A stretch of 64,000 bases of DNA from Nitrosopumilus sp. (GTDB taxonomy: Archaea; Thermoproteota; Nitrososphaeria; Nitrososphaerales; Nitrosopumilaceae): NCBI RefSeq assembly GCF_025699255.1, contig NZ_JAILWA010000003.1:184389-248388 (forward strand). The letters run 5' to 3'. The notes beneath the pieces were generated by a model, which ran no database searches, was not told the DNA's origin, and saw only the letters and a program-made list of their open reading frames with translations. The position numbers and the translations under genes are program-made. Numbering within the stretch: the stretch's first letter is position 1; each line of letters opens with the position of its first letter. Below, piece by piece: positions 27,013-35,644 of the stretch.

Positions 27013-27189
27013 ATGCCTTTGATTACCGTGTCTATGTATCCTGGAAGAACTCAGGAACAAAAAGACGAATATGCAAAAGCAATTACAAAATCAGCAGTTG
27101 ATATTCTAAAGACAAAAGAAAATCATGTAATTGTTGTTTTTGAAGACAATCCTAAAGAAAATTGGTTTTTAGCAGGAAACCAACTTTAA
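27013..27189 (+). CDS. 4-oxalocrotonate tautomerase family protein
   Basis: 58 residues from ATG 27013. The start is fixed by the family rule that the initiator Met is followed by the catalytic Pro (MPLITVSMYPGRTQEQK). The size of about 60 residues and the pattern KDEYAKAITKSAVDIL fit the small tautomerase subunit. The conserved Arg seen in 4-oxalocrotonate tautomerases is at the expected region (GRTQEQ), but the substrate is unknown. It follows the rhomboid gene by 33 bases and is probably co-transcribed. Confidence 0.85.
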   Translation: MPLITVSMYPGRTQEQKDEYAKAITKSAVDILKTKENHVIVVFEDNPKENWFLAGNQL

Positions 27190-27206
27190 TTATTTTTTAA
27201 AAATAT

Positions 27207-27237
27207 TTGACTGGAAAATATCCCTCCAGTCAAGGGA
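27207..27237 (+). other. 9-bp hairpin with a possible pseudoknot after the tautomerase gene
   Basis: TTGACTGGA (27207-27215) pairs with TCCAGTCAA (27225-27233) around a 9-base loop. The loop bases TCCC (27221-27224) could pair with GGGA just after the stem (27234-27237), forming an H-type pseudoknot. No long T-tract follows, so it is not a plain terminator. Confidence 0.35.
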
Positions 27238-27297
27238 TGACATACACACTATGGTCGGTTTTGTATTGTTTAGAATAATTTTACATAATAAGAAAAT

Positions 27298-27318
27298 GGT
27301 ACATTTCTGAATTGTACC
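27298..27318. promoter_or_regulatory. 21-bp operator upstream of the nitrilase gene
   Basis: GGTACAT-TTCTGAA-TTGTACC, one of the most symmetric copies (GGTACA-N9-TGTACC). It is followed about 10 bases later by GTTTATCCTTTTA (probable TATA) and the ATG at 27359. Confidence 0.7.
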
Positions 27319-27358
27319 ACAAGTTTATCCTTTTATTCTCATACAATTAATCTATTTT

Positions 27359-28165
27359 ATGAAAGTGGCAGTAGTTCAATTCAAAGCATCAACAAATAAG
27401 GAAGTTAATTTAAAAAAAATTCTTTTATACATTTCAAAAACTGCATCTAAAAATGCAACACTTTGTGCATTTCCAGAATTTATGATGTTTTATACAAATT
27501 CATCTCAAACCTCAAAACAATTAGCAAACTTGGCTGAAACAATTAATGGAAACTTTGTAAGATCTATTTCAAAAGCTGCAAAAGAAAATAAAATTCAAGT
27601 TGTAGGTTCATTTTATGAGAAGAGTAGAACAAAAGATAGAGTGTATGATACTGCTTTTGTAATTGATAAATCAGGTAAAGTAATCTCAACTTATCGTAAG
27701 ATACATCTCTATGACGCACTAGGCTTTAGAGAATCCGATAAAATGAAATCAGGCTCAAAAATTTCAAAGCCTGTAAAAACATCTATCGGAAAAATAGGCA
27801 TGATGATTTGTTATGATTTAAGATTTCCAGAGATGTCAAGATCACTTGCAGCTGCAGGTTCAGAAGTTTTAGTTGCTCCATCAGCTTGGGTCAAAGGAAA
27901 AATGAAAGAAGAACATTGGATTACAATAAACAAAACACGTGCAATTGAAAATGGATGCTATGTTATTGCACCAGATCAAGTTGGAAATATTTACTGTGGA
28001 CGAAGTCTAGTTGTAGATCCATATGGAAAAATTTTACTAGACATGAAAAAGAAACAAGGAATAAGTTTTGTTAACATTGATTTGAGTTTAGTAAAACAAA
28101 CACGAAAAATTTTACCATTACTTAAAAACAGAAGAACTGATGTATATCCTACTTTGAAGGCTTAG
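27359..28165 (+). CDS. Carbon-nitrogen hydrolase (nitrilase superfamily)
   Basis: 268 residues with the complete Glu-Lys-Cys triad: Glu40 in FPEF, Lys114 in YRKIHLYD and Cys151 in ICYDLRFPE. The sequence resembles the Nit1/Nit2 branch (omega-amidase or deaminated-glutathione amidase), though the substrate cannot be assigned. It is the only cytosolic enzyme whose promoter carries the 21-bp operator, which links it to the surface-protein regulon. The 3' end overlaps the convergent zinc-finger gene by 17 bases. Confidence 0.9.
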   Translation: MKVAVVQFKASTNKEVNLKKILLYISKTASKNATLCAFPEFMMFYTNSSQTSKQLANLAETINGNFVRSISKAAKENKIQVVGSFYEKSRTKDRVYDTAFVIDKSGKVISTYRKIHLYDALGFRESDKMKSGSKISKPVKTSIGKIGMMICYDLRFPEMSRSLAAAGSEVLVAPSAWVKGKMKEEHWITINKTRAIENGCYVIAPDQVGNIYCGRSLVVDPYGKILLDMKKKQGISFVNIDLSLVKQTRKILPLLKNRRTDVYPTLKA

Positions 28166-28613
28166 TTTTTCTACTGTCACAATTATAATTGCCACATTGT
28201 TTAGTCCATTTTTGATTTCGTGAATAACGAAAAATTATCATTGGCCATTTACAAACATCACATGGCATCTTTGTTGCTCTCATTTTTGCTTTTTGTAACA
28301 ACGGGGATGATGCTTTACATCCACCGTAAAAATTTGAACAGCCCATGAATCGCTTTCTTGTAGCTTTTGATCTAATTACCATCAATTCACCCAGTTTACA
28401 TTCAGGGCATGGAACAAGTCCCTTTTTGGGTGAATTTGTTCCAAGAATGATGTATTTTTTCTCTTTTGATGACCAAGAAAGAAATCCATTACTATCAAAA
28501 TATTGAATAATTTCTTTTTTGAAGATACTGGTTCTTGACTTTGTGGTTTTTACTACATGTCTTATCACTGGTTTTTTAATTTGAACAGTTTTGAGATTTG
28601 ATTTTCTTGGCAT
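28149..28613 (-). CDS. Zinc-finger protein with topoisomerase-type C4 domains
   Basis: 154 residues. After a basic N-terminal half there is a C4 zinc finger (CPECKLGELMVIRSK...FMGCSNFYGGC, about residues 77-108) of the topoisomerase I C-terminal type. A second finger (CDVCKWPMIIF...QCGNYNCD) follows. Free-standing proteins of this kind bind single-stranded DNA or RNA. No catalytic topoisomerase domain is present. It is convergent with the nitrilase gene and divergent from the thiolase gene. Confidence 0.8.
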   Translation of the reverse strand: MPRKSNLKTVQIKKPVIRHVVKTTKSRTSIFKKEIIQYFDSNGFLSWSSKEKKYIILGTNSPKKGLVPCPECKLGELMVIRSKATRKRFMGCSNFYGGCKASSPLLQKAKMRATKMPCDVCKWPMIIFRYSRNQKWTKQCGNYNCDSRKTKPSK

Positions 28614-28660
28614 TTTCTATGATGAGTTTACTAAAACGATTTTTATAGGGAAATGGGTCA

Positions 28661-29824
28661 GTGACATTTGTGGAAAAGGTCTGCGTTCTTGGCGCTGGTA
28701 GCACCAAATATGGAAAATTAAGTGAAAGTATTGCTGATATTACTACTCAGGCATCGGTTTCAGCCATAGAGAGCGCAGGTATTGATCCTAAAGAGATCAA
28801 AGCATCTTACATTTCAAACGTTTTTGGAGTAGCTGACAAGCAGGTCCATATCGGTCCTGTATTGATGAGCAGATTAGGAATTCCTGATAAACCATCATTA
28901 ACTATAGAGTCTGCATGTGGTAGTGGTTCCGTGTCATTTAGAGAAGCATATGCAAATGTTGCAGCAGGATTTTATGATTGCCTTGTAGTAACTGGTGTTG
29001 AAAAAGTAACTCACACTGGAACTGAATGGACAACAACTTATTTTGCATATTGTTCTGACTTTTTCTATGAAGGTCAAGCTGGTGCATCATTTCCAGGTTT
29101 GTTTGCATCTATGGCAAGAGCTTACTTGACAGAGTTTGATGCAACTGAAGAAGACTTTGCTGCAGTTGCAGTAAAGAATCACGATAATGGTTTTCTTAAT
29201 CCAAAAGCTCACATGCAAAAGAAGATTACTGTTGATGACGTAATGAAATCAGCAGTTGTTGCAAGTCCACTAAAGCTTTATGATTGCTGTCCTTTCTCTG
29301 ATGGTGCAAGTTCCGTTATTCTTTGTTCTGAAAAATTTGCAAAAGAACATGGTGGTGACTATATTGAAGTAATAGGATCTGGTAGAGGTGGTTCACCTGC
29401 AGCATTACAAGGACGTGAACACATGACTACAATTCCTAGTACTAAGATTGCAGCAGCAGATGCATACAAGATGGCAGGTGTTACTGCAAAAGATATTGAC
29501 TTTGCAGAAGTACATGATTGCTTTACCATAGCAGAAGTTGTTGATACTGAAGACTTGGGGTTCTTTGACAAAGGTCAAGGCATCCAAGCAGTTCGTGAAG
29601 GCAGAACAAAATTAAATTCTGATATTTCAATTAATCCATCAGGCGGTCTTAAATCAAAAGGACATCCAATTGGTGCAACAGGTGTTGGACAAGTAGTAGA
29701 AGTATTTGATCAACTTACTGGAAAAGCTGGTGAAAGAACTGTTAAAGATGCAAAAATTGGTTTAACTCATAATTTTGGTGCAACTGGTGCAAGTTGTGCT
29801 GTACATGTTTTCCAAAGTGTGTAA
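28661..29824 (+). CDS. Archaeal thiolase (acetyl-CoA C-acetyltransferase-like)
   Basis: 387 residues from GTG 28661. Catalytic Cys86 lies in ESACGSGSVSF and the C-terminal HPIGATG motif (about residue 335) provides the general base region; HDCFTIAE contributes the third site. Archaeal thiolases of this type work with a separate zinc-ribbon/OB-fold partner, encoded immediately downstream. In ammonia-oxidising archaea, acetoacetyl-CoA thiolase splits acetoacetyl-CoA at the end of the 3-hydroxypropionate/4-hydroxybutyrate cycle. That role is likely, but a paralog may share it. Confidence 0.88.
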   Translation: MTFVEKVCVLGAGSTKYGKLSESIADITTQASVSAIESAGIDPKEIKASYISNVFGVADKQVHIGPVLMSRLGIPDKPSLTIESACGSGSVSFREAYANVAAGFYDCLVVTGVEKVTHTGTEWTTTYFAYCSDFFYEGQAGASFPGLFASMARAYLTEFDATEEDFAAVAVKNHDNGFLNPKAHMQKKITVDDVMKSAVVASPLKLYDCCPFSDGASSVILCSEKFAKEHGGDYIEVIGSGRGGSPAALQGREHMTTIPSTKIAAADAYKMAGVTAKDIDFAEVHDCFTIAEVVDTEDLGFFDKGQGIQAVREGRTKLNSDISINPSGGLKSKGHPIGATGVGQVVEVFDQLTGKAGERTVKDAKIGLTHNFGATGASCAVHVFQSV

Positions 29825-29825
29825 A

Positions 29826-30191
29826 ATGACTGTTGAAGAACAAGTTATAGAATATGCAAAACAAGGAAAATTCTTAACTCACAAATGTACCGAATGTGGG
29901 TATCTTCACTTGTCTACTGCTTATTACTGCCTAAAATGTGGAAGCAAGGGCTTTGAGGATGTTGTCTTAGATGGAGTAGGCTCTATAGCCACATACACCA
30001 TAATCACTGTGGCTCCTGCGGGCTTTGAGAAATACACTCCTTATGCTTTTGTTGTACTTCAAGTCGATAATACAGAATTGAGAATTTCAGGATTTATGGC
30101 AGGAATTGCCACCCCTGATGATCTACCTGTAGGGACAAGAGCCAAAATTACTGGTTTTGATGAACGCGGAATTATCATCGAAAAACAGTAA
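29826..30191 (+). CDS. Zinc-ribbon / OB-fold (DUF35) partner of the thiolase
   Basis: 121 residues from ATG 29826, two bases after the thiolase stop (the frame is open upstream within the thiolase gene). The N-terminal zinc ribbon is CTECGYLHLSTAYYCLKC, followed by an OB-fold (GVGSIATYTIITVAPAGFEKY). DUF35 proteins bind acyl-CoA and bridge HMG-CoA synthase and thiolase in archaea, channelling intermediates. Neighbour position makes a thiolase complex very likely. Confidence 0.9.
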   Translation: MTVEEQVIEYAKQGKFLTHKCTECGYLHLSTAYYCLKCGSKGFEDVVLDGVGSIATYTIITVAPAGFEKYTPYAFVVLQVDNTELRISGFMAGIATPDDLPVGTRAKITGFDERGIIIEKQ

Positions 30192-30261
30192 AATTATTTG
30201 CTTGAATTATTAAAAAAAATCAAAATCTTTTCTTAATTATTTTGCGTATCAGATCATTTTC

Positions 30262-30423
30262 ATGTCAGTAGAAATTACATGTGGAAAATGTGGAGAAAAG
30301 ATCTCAAACATGAAGATGCTAAAATCTCTAAAAGATGTCCTTAATCCATCAAATGGAAAGTGTCCATCTTGTGGACAAAAGCTTTCAACATCAGAATTTT
30401 CACTAGATGTTCAAGAAAAATAA
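30262..30423 (+). CDS. Small zinc-ribbon protein
   Basis: 53 residues, ATG 30262 to TAA 30423, encoding MSVEITCGKCGEKISNMK and ending SLDVQEK. Two CxxC knuckles (CGKC and CPSC, about 27 residues apart) should bind one zinc ion. A TTTGCGTATC stretch is upstream but no clear TATA box. The function is unknown; such small ribbons often serve in transcription or as redox or metal adaptors. Confidence 0.65.
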   Translation: MSVEITCGKCGEKISNMKMLKSLKDVLNPSNGKCPSCGQKLSTSEFSLDVQEK

Positions 30424-30537
30424 TCAAAAGTGATCTTCATCAAAGATTATTTTTTTCATTTTGATAAAATTTGATCAAAAACTGTAACAAATAATCTAGT
30501 CATAAGTCTTATTTACTCCTTATTTTTAGAAACAACA

Positions 30538-32712
30538 GTGAAACAGAAGGAAGAAGATTTAGAATTAGACTTAGATGTTGATGCTGATTTAGATGATGAC
30601 AATGATCTAGATATGGATCTAGATGATGATGTAGACGATTCAGATCCAAAGAGAGGCGGAATATTACAATCTACCTCAAAACGTGTTAGGATGATCTTTT
30701 CTGTTATGGCCAGTCCTAATAGAATAGATATACTCAGAATCCTAAATTCTAAGGGCCCATTAACTTATTCAGAATTAAAGTCCCTAGCTGGATTCAAATC
30801 CAAAAAAGAAAGTGGAAAATTTGCATACCACTTGAGAAAATTACTTAGACAATCACTTGTTGCACTAAATAAATCAGAAAGACGTTATACAATTACAAAT
30901 CTAGGAAAACTTGTTCTAAGTTTGGCAAGACAAATTGAAGAACGATCAATTATTGAAAGTGGAAAAATGTATGTTAGAACATCATCTGAATCCATTGAAG
31001 AATTTAACTCACACAAAATTATTCAATCATTAGTTAGAGAAGGAAGTCTTCCATTAGAATTAGCACAAAAAATTACCGAAGAAGTTGAAAATAGAATTTA
31101 CAAATATCAAACAACATATCTTACAGGTGCATTAATTCGTGAAATGGTTAATTCTGTACTTCTTGAGCACGGTCATGAGGAGTACAGGAACAAATTGGCA
31201 CGCCTAGGCCTGCCTGTTTATGATGTACAAGAAATGATTTCCAATTTGGATAATGTGGATAATGGTGCAGAAGGCCTTTTGTTCAATACTGGACAAAAAG
31301 TATTTGCCGAGCATCTTCTCACAAACGTTTTACCAAAAGATGTAGCAGATTCTCATCTTTCTGGAGACTTGCATATTTCTAATCCTGGAATTTGGTCAAT
31401 GATTCCTGATACAATATTTGTGAACATTAAGGAATTAATCGAGGATGGAATTGATCTTGGTGGAAAATATCTTGATGTATCAAGAATTCCTGCATCAAAA
31501 CAACTTGATGAAATTACAAGTGCACTATCTGTGGCAATTGCATTACTATCAAAGGAAGCTTCACAAGAAATTGTACTTGACGGACTAGTTGCATTATTTG
31601 CTAAACATTCAAAATCATTACCTGAGTTAGAACAAAAATTAACTGATGCATTTGCAACTGCATCAACTACTTCAAAATACAATAAGACTAGCACTAATGT
31701 TTCTATTCGCTTACAATTAGGAACTGACACAAAAATTATTAATTCAATAATTAGTGCATACAAAAATTATACAAAGATCACACCAATTCCAAAAATTGGA
31801 TTAATTATTGATGCTGATAAAGGAAAGATAACTGATGTATCTCAAGAAGTCTCAGAAATAATTTCTATTGGTGGCAAAGTAATGTTTGCTAAAGGTCAAA
31901 CATCAAGTTATGGAATCACTAACGGTTCTACCAAATCATCTGGTCCACTTTCAATCATTTTACAATCTGTTTCAATCAATCTTCCAAGATTAGCATTTGA
32001 ATCAAATAAAGATGAAACTTACTTTAGAGCAAGACTTGCTTTATTGATGAAACCTGCATTAGCTTCAATGGCACTAAGAAAAAAAGAAATTTCTGATCTT
32101 ACAAGAAGAGGTCTCAATCCAATCCTTGCAAAGAATACACAATACATGCAAAGAAGTTCTGTTTCTCTTGTTGTAAACTTGGTTGGAATCAAAGAAGCTG
32201 TTTTCAATATTTTAGGATTCCAAGATAATAAAGAAGGTCGAGATATACTCCACAAAGTCATTGAAACAGCAGTTGATGTCGGTGCCAAAAAGGGCAAAGA
32301 ATTGGGTGATACAGTGGCTATTTCCATGACTGAAACTGAAGGCTCTACTCGTTTTGCTAGCCTTGATGGAGAAAAATATGGTAAAAACTCCTCTCTGAAC
32401 TCTATGGATGCTGATTCATATTCTCAAGGCGTGTTGGTTAATGCTTCAGAAGTTTCTGACTATACGGTAAAAAGTGAGCCTATTTCAGAATGTAACAAAC
32501 TCTCAAAATTACTCAATGGAGGCTTACTTGTAACATTAGATATTGACAAGGATGCAAAAGTTGAGGATATTAAAAAATCAATTGAGAAGACGTCTGAACT
32601 TACGCCTTCCTTCAAACCCGTTAGACACACAGCAATTTGTGGTGAATGTGGTTTCAAAGATGAACAGTTTGATGACAAGTGTCCAAAGTGTAAGTCTCCT
32701 TACGTTGTCTGA
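30538..32712 (+). CDS. HTH / ATP-cone / NrdD-like pseudo-enzyme, probable ribonucleotide reductase regulator
   Basis: 724 residues from GTG 30538. Order: acidic Asp/Glu-rich tail (1-40); ArsR-like winged helix (about 52-125, MASPNRIDILRILNSKG); ATP-cone (about 143-215, FNSHKIIQSLVREG); a long region resembling anaerobic reductase NrdD (DSHLSGDLHI, TEGSTRFASLDGEKYG); and a C-terminal zinc ribbon (CGECGF...CPKC). It has no cysteine before about residue 658 and no glycyl-radical segment, so it cannot be a working reductase. Next to the class II reductase gene, an ATP/dATP-sensing repressor is the natural reading (inference by analogy with the HTH-less but ATP-cone-bearing NrdR). Confidence 0.75.
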   Translation: MKQKEEDLELDLDVDADLDDDNDLDMDLDDDVDDSDPKRGGILQSTSKRVRMIFSVMASPNRIDILRILNSKGPLTYSELKSLAGFKSKKESGKFAYHLRKLLRQSLVALNKSERRYTITNLGKLVLSLARQIEERSIIESGKMYVRTSSESIEEFNSHKIIQSLVREGSLPLELAQKITEEVENRIYKYQTTYLTGALIREMVNSVLLEHGHEEYRNKLARLGLPVYDVQEMISNLDNVDNGAEGLLFNTGQKVFAEHLLTNVLPKDVADSHLSGDLHISNPGIWSMIPDTIFVNIKELIEDGIDLGGKYLDVSRIPASKQLDEITSALSVAIALLSKEASQEIVLDGLVALFAKHSKSLPELEQKLTDAFATASTTSKYNKTSTNVSIRLQLGTDTKIINSIISAYKNYTKITPIPKIGLIIDADKGKITDVSQEVSEIISIGGKVMFAKGQTSSYGITNGSTKSSGPLSIILQSVSINLPRLAFESNKDETYFRARLALLMKPALASMALRKKEISDLTRRGLNPILAKNTQYMQRSSVSLVVNLVGIKEAVFNILGFQDNKEGRDILHKVIETAVDVGAKKGKELGDTVAISMTETEGSTRFASLDGEKYGKNSSLNSMDADSYSQGVLVNASEVSDYTVKSEPISECNKLSKLLNGGLLVTLDIDKDAKVEDIKKSIEKTSELTPSFKPVRHTAICGECGFKDEQFDDKCPKCKSPYVV

Positions 32713-32840
32713 TTTTCGTAAATGAAAAACTAGTTCCGATCATTTTTCAAAATATTTTGATCAGTTTCAGATATCGCGATCATCGTTAATTGTTATTGAA
32801 GTTATGTTGATATGATCTTCATATTCTTATTTGATCCGAT

Positions 32841-32854
32841 CCAATGTACATTGG
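32841..32854. promoter_or_regulatory. Perfect 14-bp palindrome CCAATGTACATTGG upstream of nrdJ
   Basis: Exact two-fold symmetric site about 90 bases before the reductase start, in a 234-base gap. A candidate binding site for the neighbouring HTH/ATP-cone protein. Confidence 0.5.
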
Positions 32855-32889
32855 AGCGTTGTCAACTTTATTGAGTCAAAGTTTTAGGA

Positions 32890-32907
32890 AAACTGGACAA
32901 ACAGTTT
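32890..32907. promoter_or_regulatory. Inverted repeat AAACTG-N6-CAGTTT at the nrdJ promoter
   Basis: Perfect 6-bp arms around GACAAA, overlapping CAGTTTATAC, the likely TATA box. A third CAGTT follows at 32911. Binding here would block transcription factor B/TBP access. Confidence 0.45.
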
Positions 32908-32946
32908 ATACAGTTATTCTTTCTAACCCTCATCGGGGAGATTATA

Positions 32947-35598
32947 ATGGATAATTCACAAATAGAAAATACGATCACTGAGATCCGTAAGCGCAGTGGC
33001 GCAGTAACGGCTTTCAATAAAAATAAAATTTCAAATGCCATTTATCGGGCATTGGCAGCCACCTCTAAAGCCGATCGTGGCGTTGCCGACAAACTAGCTG
33101 AAGATGTAGTAAATAAGCTAGTAGAACAAGGATTTACAAACTCTAGAGCACCTACGGTTGAGGATATTCAAGATATTGTAGAGTCAACTTTAATCGATAG
33201 CGGCAATAGCGATATTGCAAAGGCATACATCGTTTATCGACATGAGAGAAGAAAACTAAGAGATGAAAAAATGAAGGTCTTAAATCTAAAGACTTTGGAT
33301 CCCGTCTCCAAGAAATTTGACTTGAATTGTCTTAGAGTACTTGCCTCTAGATATCTTTTCAGAAATTCAAAAAGTGAGATAATTGAATCACCAACTCAAA
33401 TGTTTGAAAGAGTTGCAATTCTGGTTGGAATTGGTGATATGCTATATGATTCTCAAATATTTGATAAGGCTGGAAGTCATAAACAAGATGTAGAAGAAGC
33501 AAATTCTTATCTTGAAAAATTAGATGCCTTTGATTATAAATTCAAAGTTGGAGATTATTTCTTTAACAAATGGCATTTTAGAGCACTCATCACTCATTAT
33601 GTAACCCTTGCAAACAAAGGACAAATGAAAATAAGTTTCAAAGATGTTTTGACACTGCTAGCAGGTAAAAAACTTGACAGCTATGCAGACAAAATCACTG
33701 AATACTTTCAAATGATGACTGCACAAGATTTCCTACCAAATTCACCAACCATGATGAATGCTGGTGGAAGACTAGGACAACTCTCAGCATGCTTTGTACT
33801 TGGAATGAATGATGGCATGGAAGAAATCATGAAATCCACTTCTGATGCTGCACTAATTTTCAAATCTGGTGGTGGAGTTGGAATTAACTACTCTGATCTT
33901 CGTGAAGAGGGTGATATTGTAGCATCAACATCTGGTGTTGCATCAGGTCCTGTATCATTCATGAATATCATCAACACTGTGACTGAAGTTGTAAAACAAG
34001 GAGGAAAAAGACGTGGTGCAAACATGGGAATTATTGAAGCATGGCATCCAGACGTTGAAAAATTCATTACAAACAAAACCGAAGCTGGAGTTTTAGAAAA
34101 TTTCAACATCAGTGTTGGAATATGGGAAGACTTTTGGCATGCACTTGTAAACACAACTGATGGTAACTATGTTTTACGTAGTCCACGTGATAAAAAACCA
34201 GTAAAAGAAATCAATGCACATCAATTAATTGATCTAATTGCATTATCTGCATGGAAAAGCGCAGAACCTGGTTTGATCTTCTTTGATCAAATTAACAAAT
34301 ACAATGTATTTGCAAAAGCTAGGAAAGGACCACTAAGAGCAACAAATCCATGTGGTGAACAAAGCCTTTATCCATACGAGTCATGCAACTTGGGTTCTAT
34401 CAACTTGGTAAATCTTGCAAAAAGACAAGCTGATGGTTCTTATGAATTTGATTGGCAAGGATATGAAGAGATTATACGAAAGACAACAAGATTCTTGGAT
34501 AACATCATTGATGTAAATAATTATCCAGTTCCAGAAATCAATGCAGCCTCAAAAGAATCTAGAAGAATTGGACTTGGAGTAATGGGAGTAGCAGATTTGT
34601 TATACCGACTCAAAATTCCGTACAACTCTAAAGAAGGATATGAACTACAATCAAAACTATCTGAAGCACTAACATACTATTCTATGGAAGAAAGTGTAGC
34701 ACTAGCTAGTGCTCGTGGCGAATTCCCACTTTGCTCACAGACAGAATATCCAGAAGGTAAGATTCCAGTATCAGGATATTATGAGAAACCAAAAGATTCT
34801 CATTCCTATGAGTGGGATCCGCTTATTGAGAAAATCCAAAAACATGGTATTAGAAATGTCTTAACCACTACAGTAGCTCCAACTGGAACCCTTTCCATGA
34901 TTGCAGACTGTTCAAATGGAATGGAACCTGCATTTGCTCTGGTCTTTGAAAAGAGAGTTACTGTTGGAAGATTCTTCTACACAAACAAGATTCTTGAAGA
35001 AGCCCTTAAAGAAAGAGGTCTTTACACAGATGAAATTCTTGAGAAAATAGCAGACAACTATGGATCATTGAAAGGAATTGAAGAAATTCCACAAGATTTG
35101 CAAGATGTCTTTGTTACAGCAATGGATATTCATTGGGCAGATCATTTAATGGCCCAAGGTGTATGGCAAGATTGGATTGGTAATGCAATTGCAAAGACAA
35201 TCAACATGCCATACGATGTAACAGTAGAAGATGTAAAATCTGCATATCTATTGGCACACGAAATAGGTCTGAAAGGAATGACTGTTTATCGTGATGGTTC
35301 CAGACACAAACAGGTTCTTCACATGACAAGTGAAAATGCAACAAAGACCTTTGAGGTTAGACCAAGTGATTACATGACTGAATTTGTAACCAAAAACATT
35401 ACAAATCCATACATAAAATCTCAAGTTAATGCTGCACTTGCATTAAAAGTACATGATGAAGAGATTACAATAGAACCTCCAAAAACTGAAGAGGTTTCTG
35501 AGGATCGTCTATGTCCAACATGTAAAAACAATCTTGTATTTGTTGAGGGTTGTAGTATCTGCATTGAATGTGGATACAGTGGTTGTACTTCTGGATAA
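32947..35598 (+). CDS. nrdJ: Adenosylcobalamin-dependent (class II) ribonucleotide reductase
   Basis: 883 residues. An N-terminal ATP-cone (about 12-100, VTAFNKNKISNAIYRAL) is the allosteric site. The catalytic core has NSPTMMNAGGRLGQLSACFVLG, the radical-cysteine and acid motif NPCGEQSLYPYESCNLGSINL, and APTGTLSMIADCSNGMEP. The C-terminus carries cysteines for re-reduction or zinc binding (CPTCKNN...CSICIECGYSGC). It makes deoxynucleotides without an oxygen-dependent radical. It starts at ATG 32947 behind GGGGAG. No class I subunit is seen nearby. Confidence 0.95.
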   Translation: MDNSQIENTITEIRKRSGAVTAFNKNKISNAIYRALAATSKADRGVADKLAEDVVNKLVEQGFTNSRAPTVEDIQDIVESTLIDSGNSDIAKAYIVYRHERRKLRDEKMKVLNLKTLDPVSKKFDLNCLRVLASRYLFRNSKSEIIESPTQMFERVAILVGIGDMLYDSQIFDKAGSHKQDVEEANSYLEKLDAFDYKFKVGDYFFNKWHFRALITHYVTLANKGQMKISFKDVLTLLAGKKLDSYADKITEYFQMMTAQDFLPNSPTMMNAGGRLGQLSACFVLGMNDGMEEIMKSTSDAALIFKSGGGVGINYSDLREEGDIVASTSGVASGPVSFMNIINTVTEVVKQGGKRRGANMGIIEAWHPDVEKFITNKTEAGVLENFNISVGIWEDFWHALVNTTDGNYVLRSPRDKKPVKEINAHQLIDLIALSAWKSAEPGLIFFDQINKYNVFAKARKGPLRATNPCGEQSLYPYESCNLGSINLVNLAKRQADGSYEFDWQGYEEIIRKTTRFLDNIIDVNNYPVPEINAASKESRRIGLGVMGVADLLYRLKIPYNSKEGYELQSKLSEALTYYSMEESVALASARGEFPLCSQTEYPEGKIPVSGYYEKPKDSHSYEWDPLIEKIQKHGIRNVLTTTVAPTGTLSMIADCSNGMEPAFALVFEKRVTVGRFFYTNKILEEALKERGLYTDEILEKIADNYGSLKGIEEIPQDLQDVFVTAMDIHWADHLMAQGVWQDWIGNAIAKTINMPYDVTVEDVKSAYLLAHEIGLKGMTVYRDGSRHKQVLHMTSENATKTFEVRPSDYMTEFVTKNITNPYIKSQVNAALALKVHDEEITIEPPKTEEVSEDRLCPTCKNNLVFVEGCSICIECGYSGCTSG

Positions 35599-35644
35599 AT
35601 AACAGAATCACAACTTTTTTACTTTCTTTTATTTTTCATCCTGT

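Noticed and set aside
27207..27237. Hairpin as a simple terminator
   Set aside because: No T-tract follows directly, so it is listed as structured sequence only.
30538..32712. Annotation as an active anaerobic ribonucleotide reductase
   Set aside because: No cysteine is present in the core and the glycyl-radical segment is missing.
32841..32854. Palindrome considered as a bacterial NrdR box
   Set aside because: The sequence does not match the known NrdR consensus, so it is kept only as a candidate site for another regulator.
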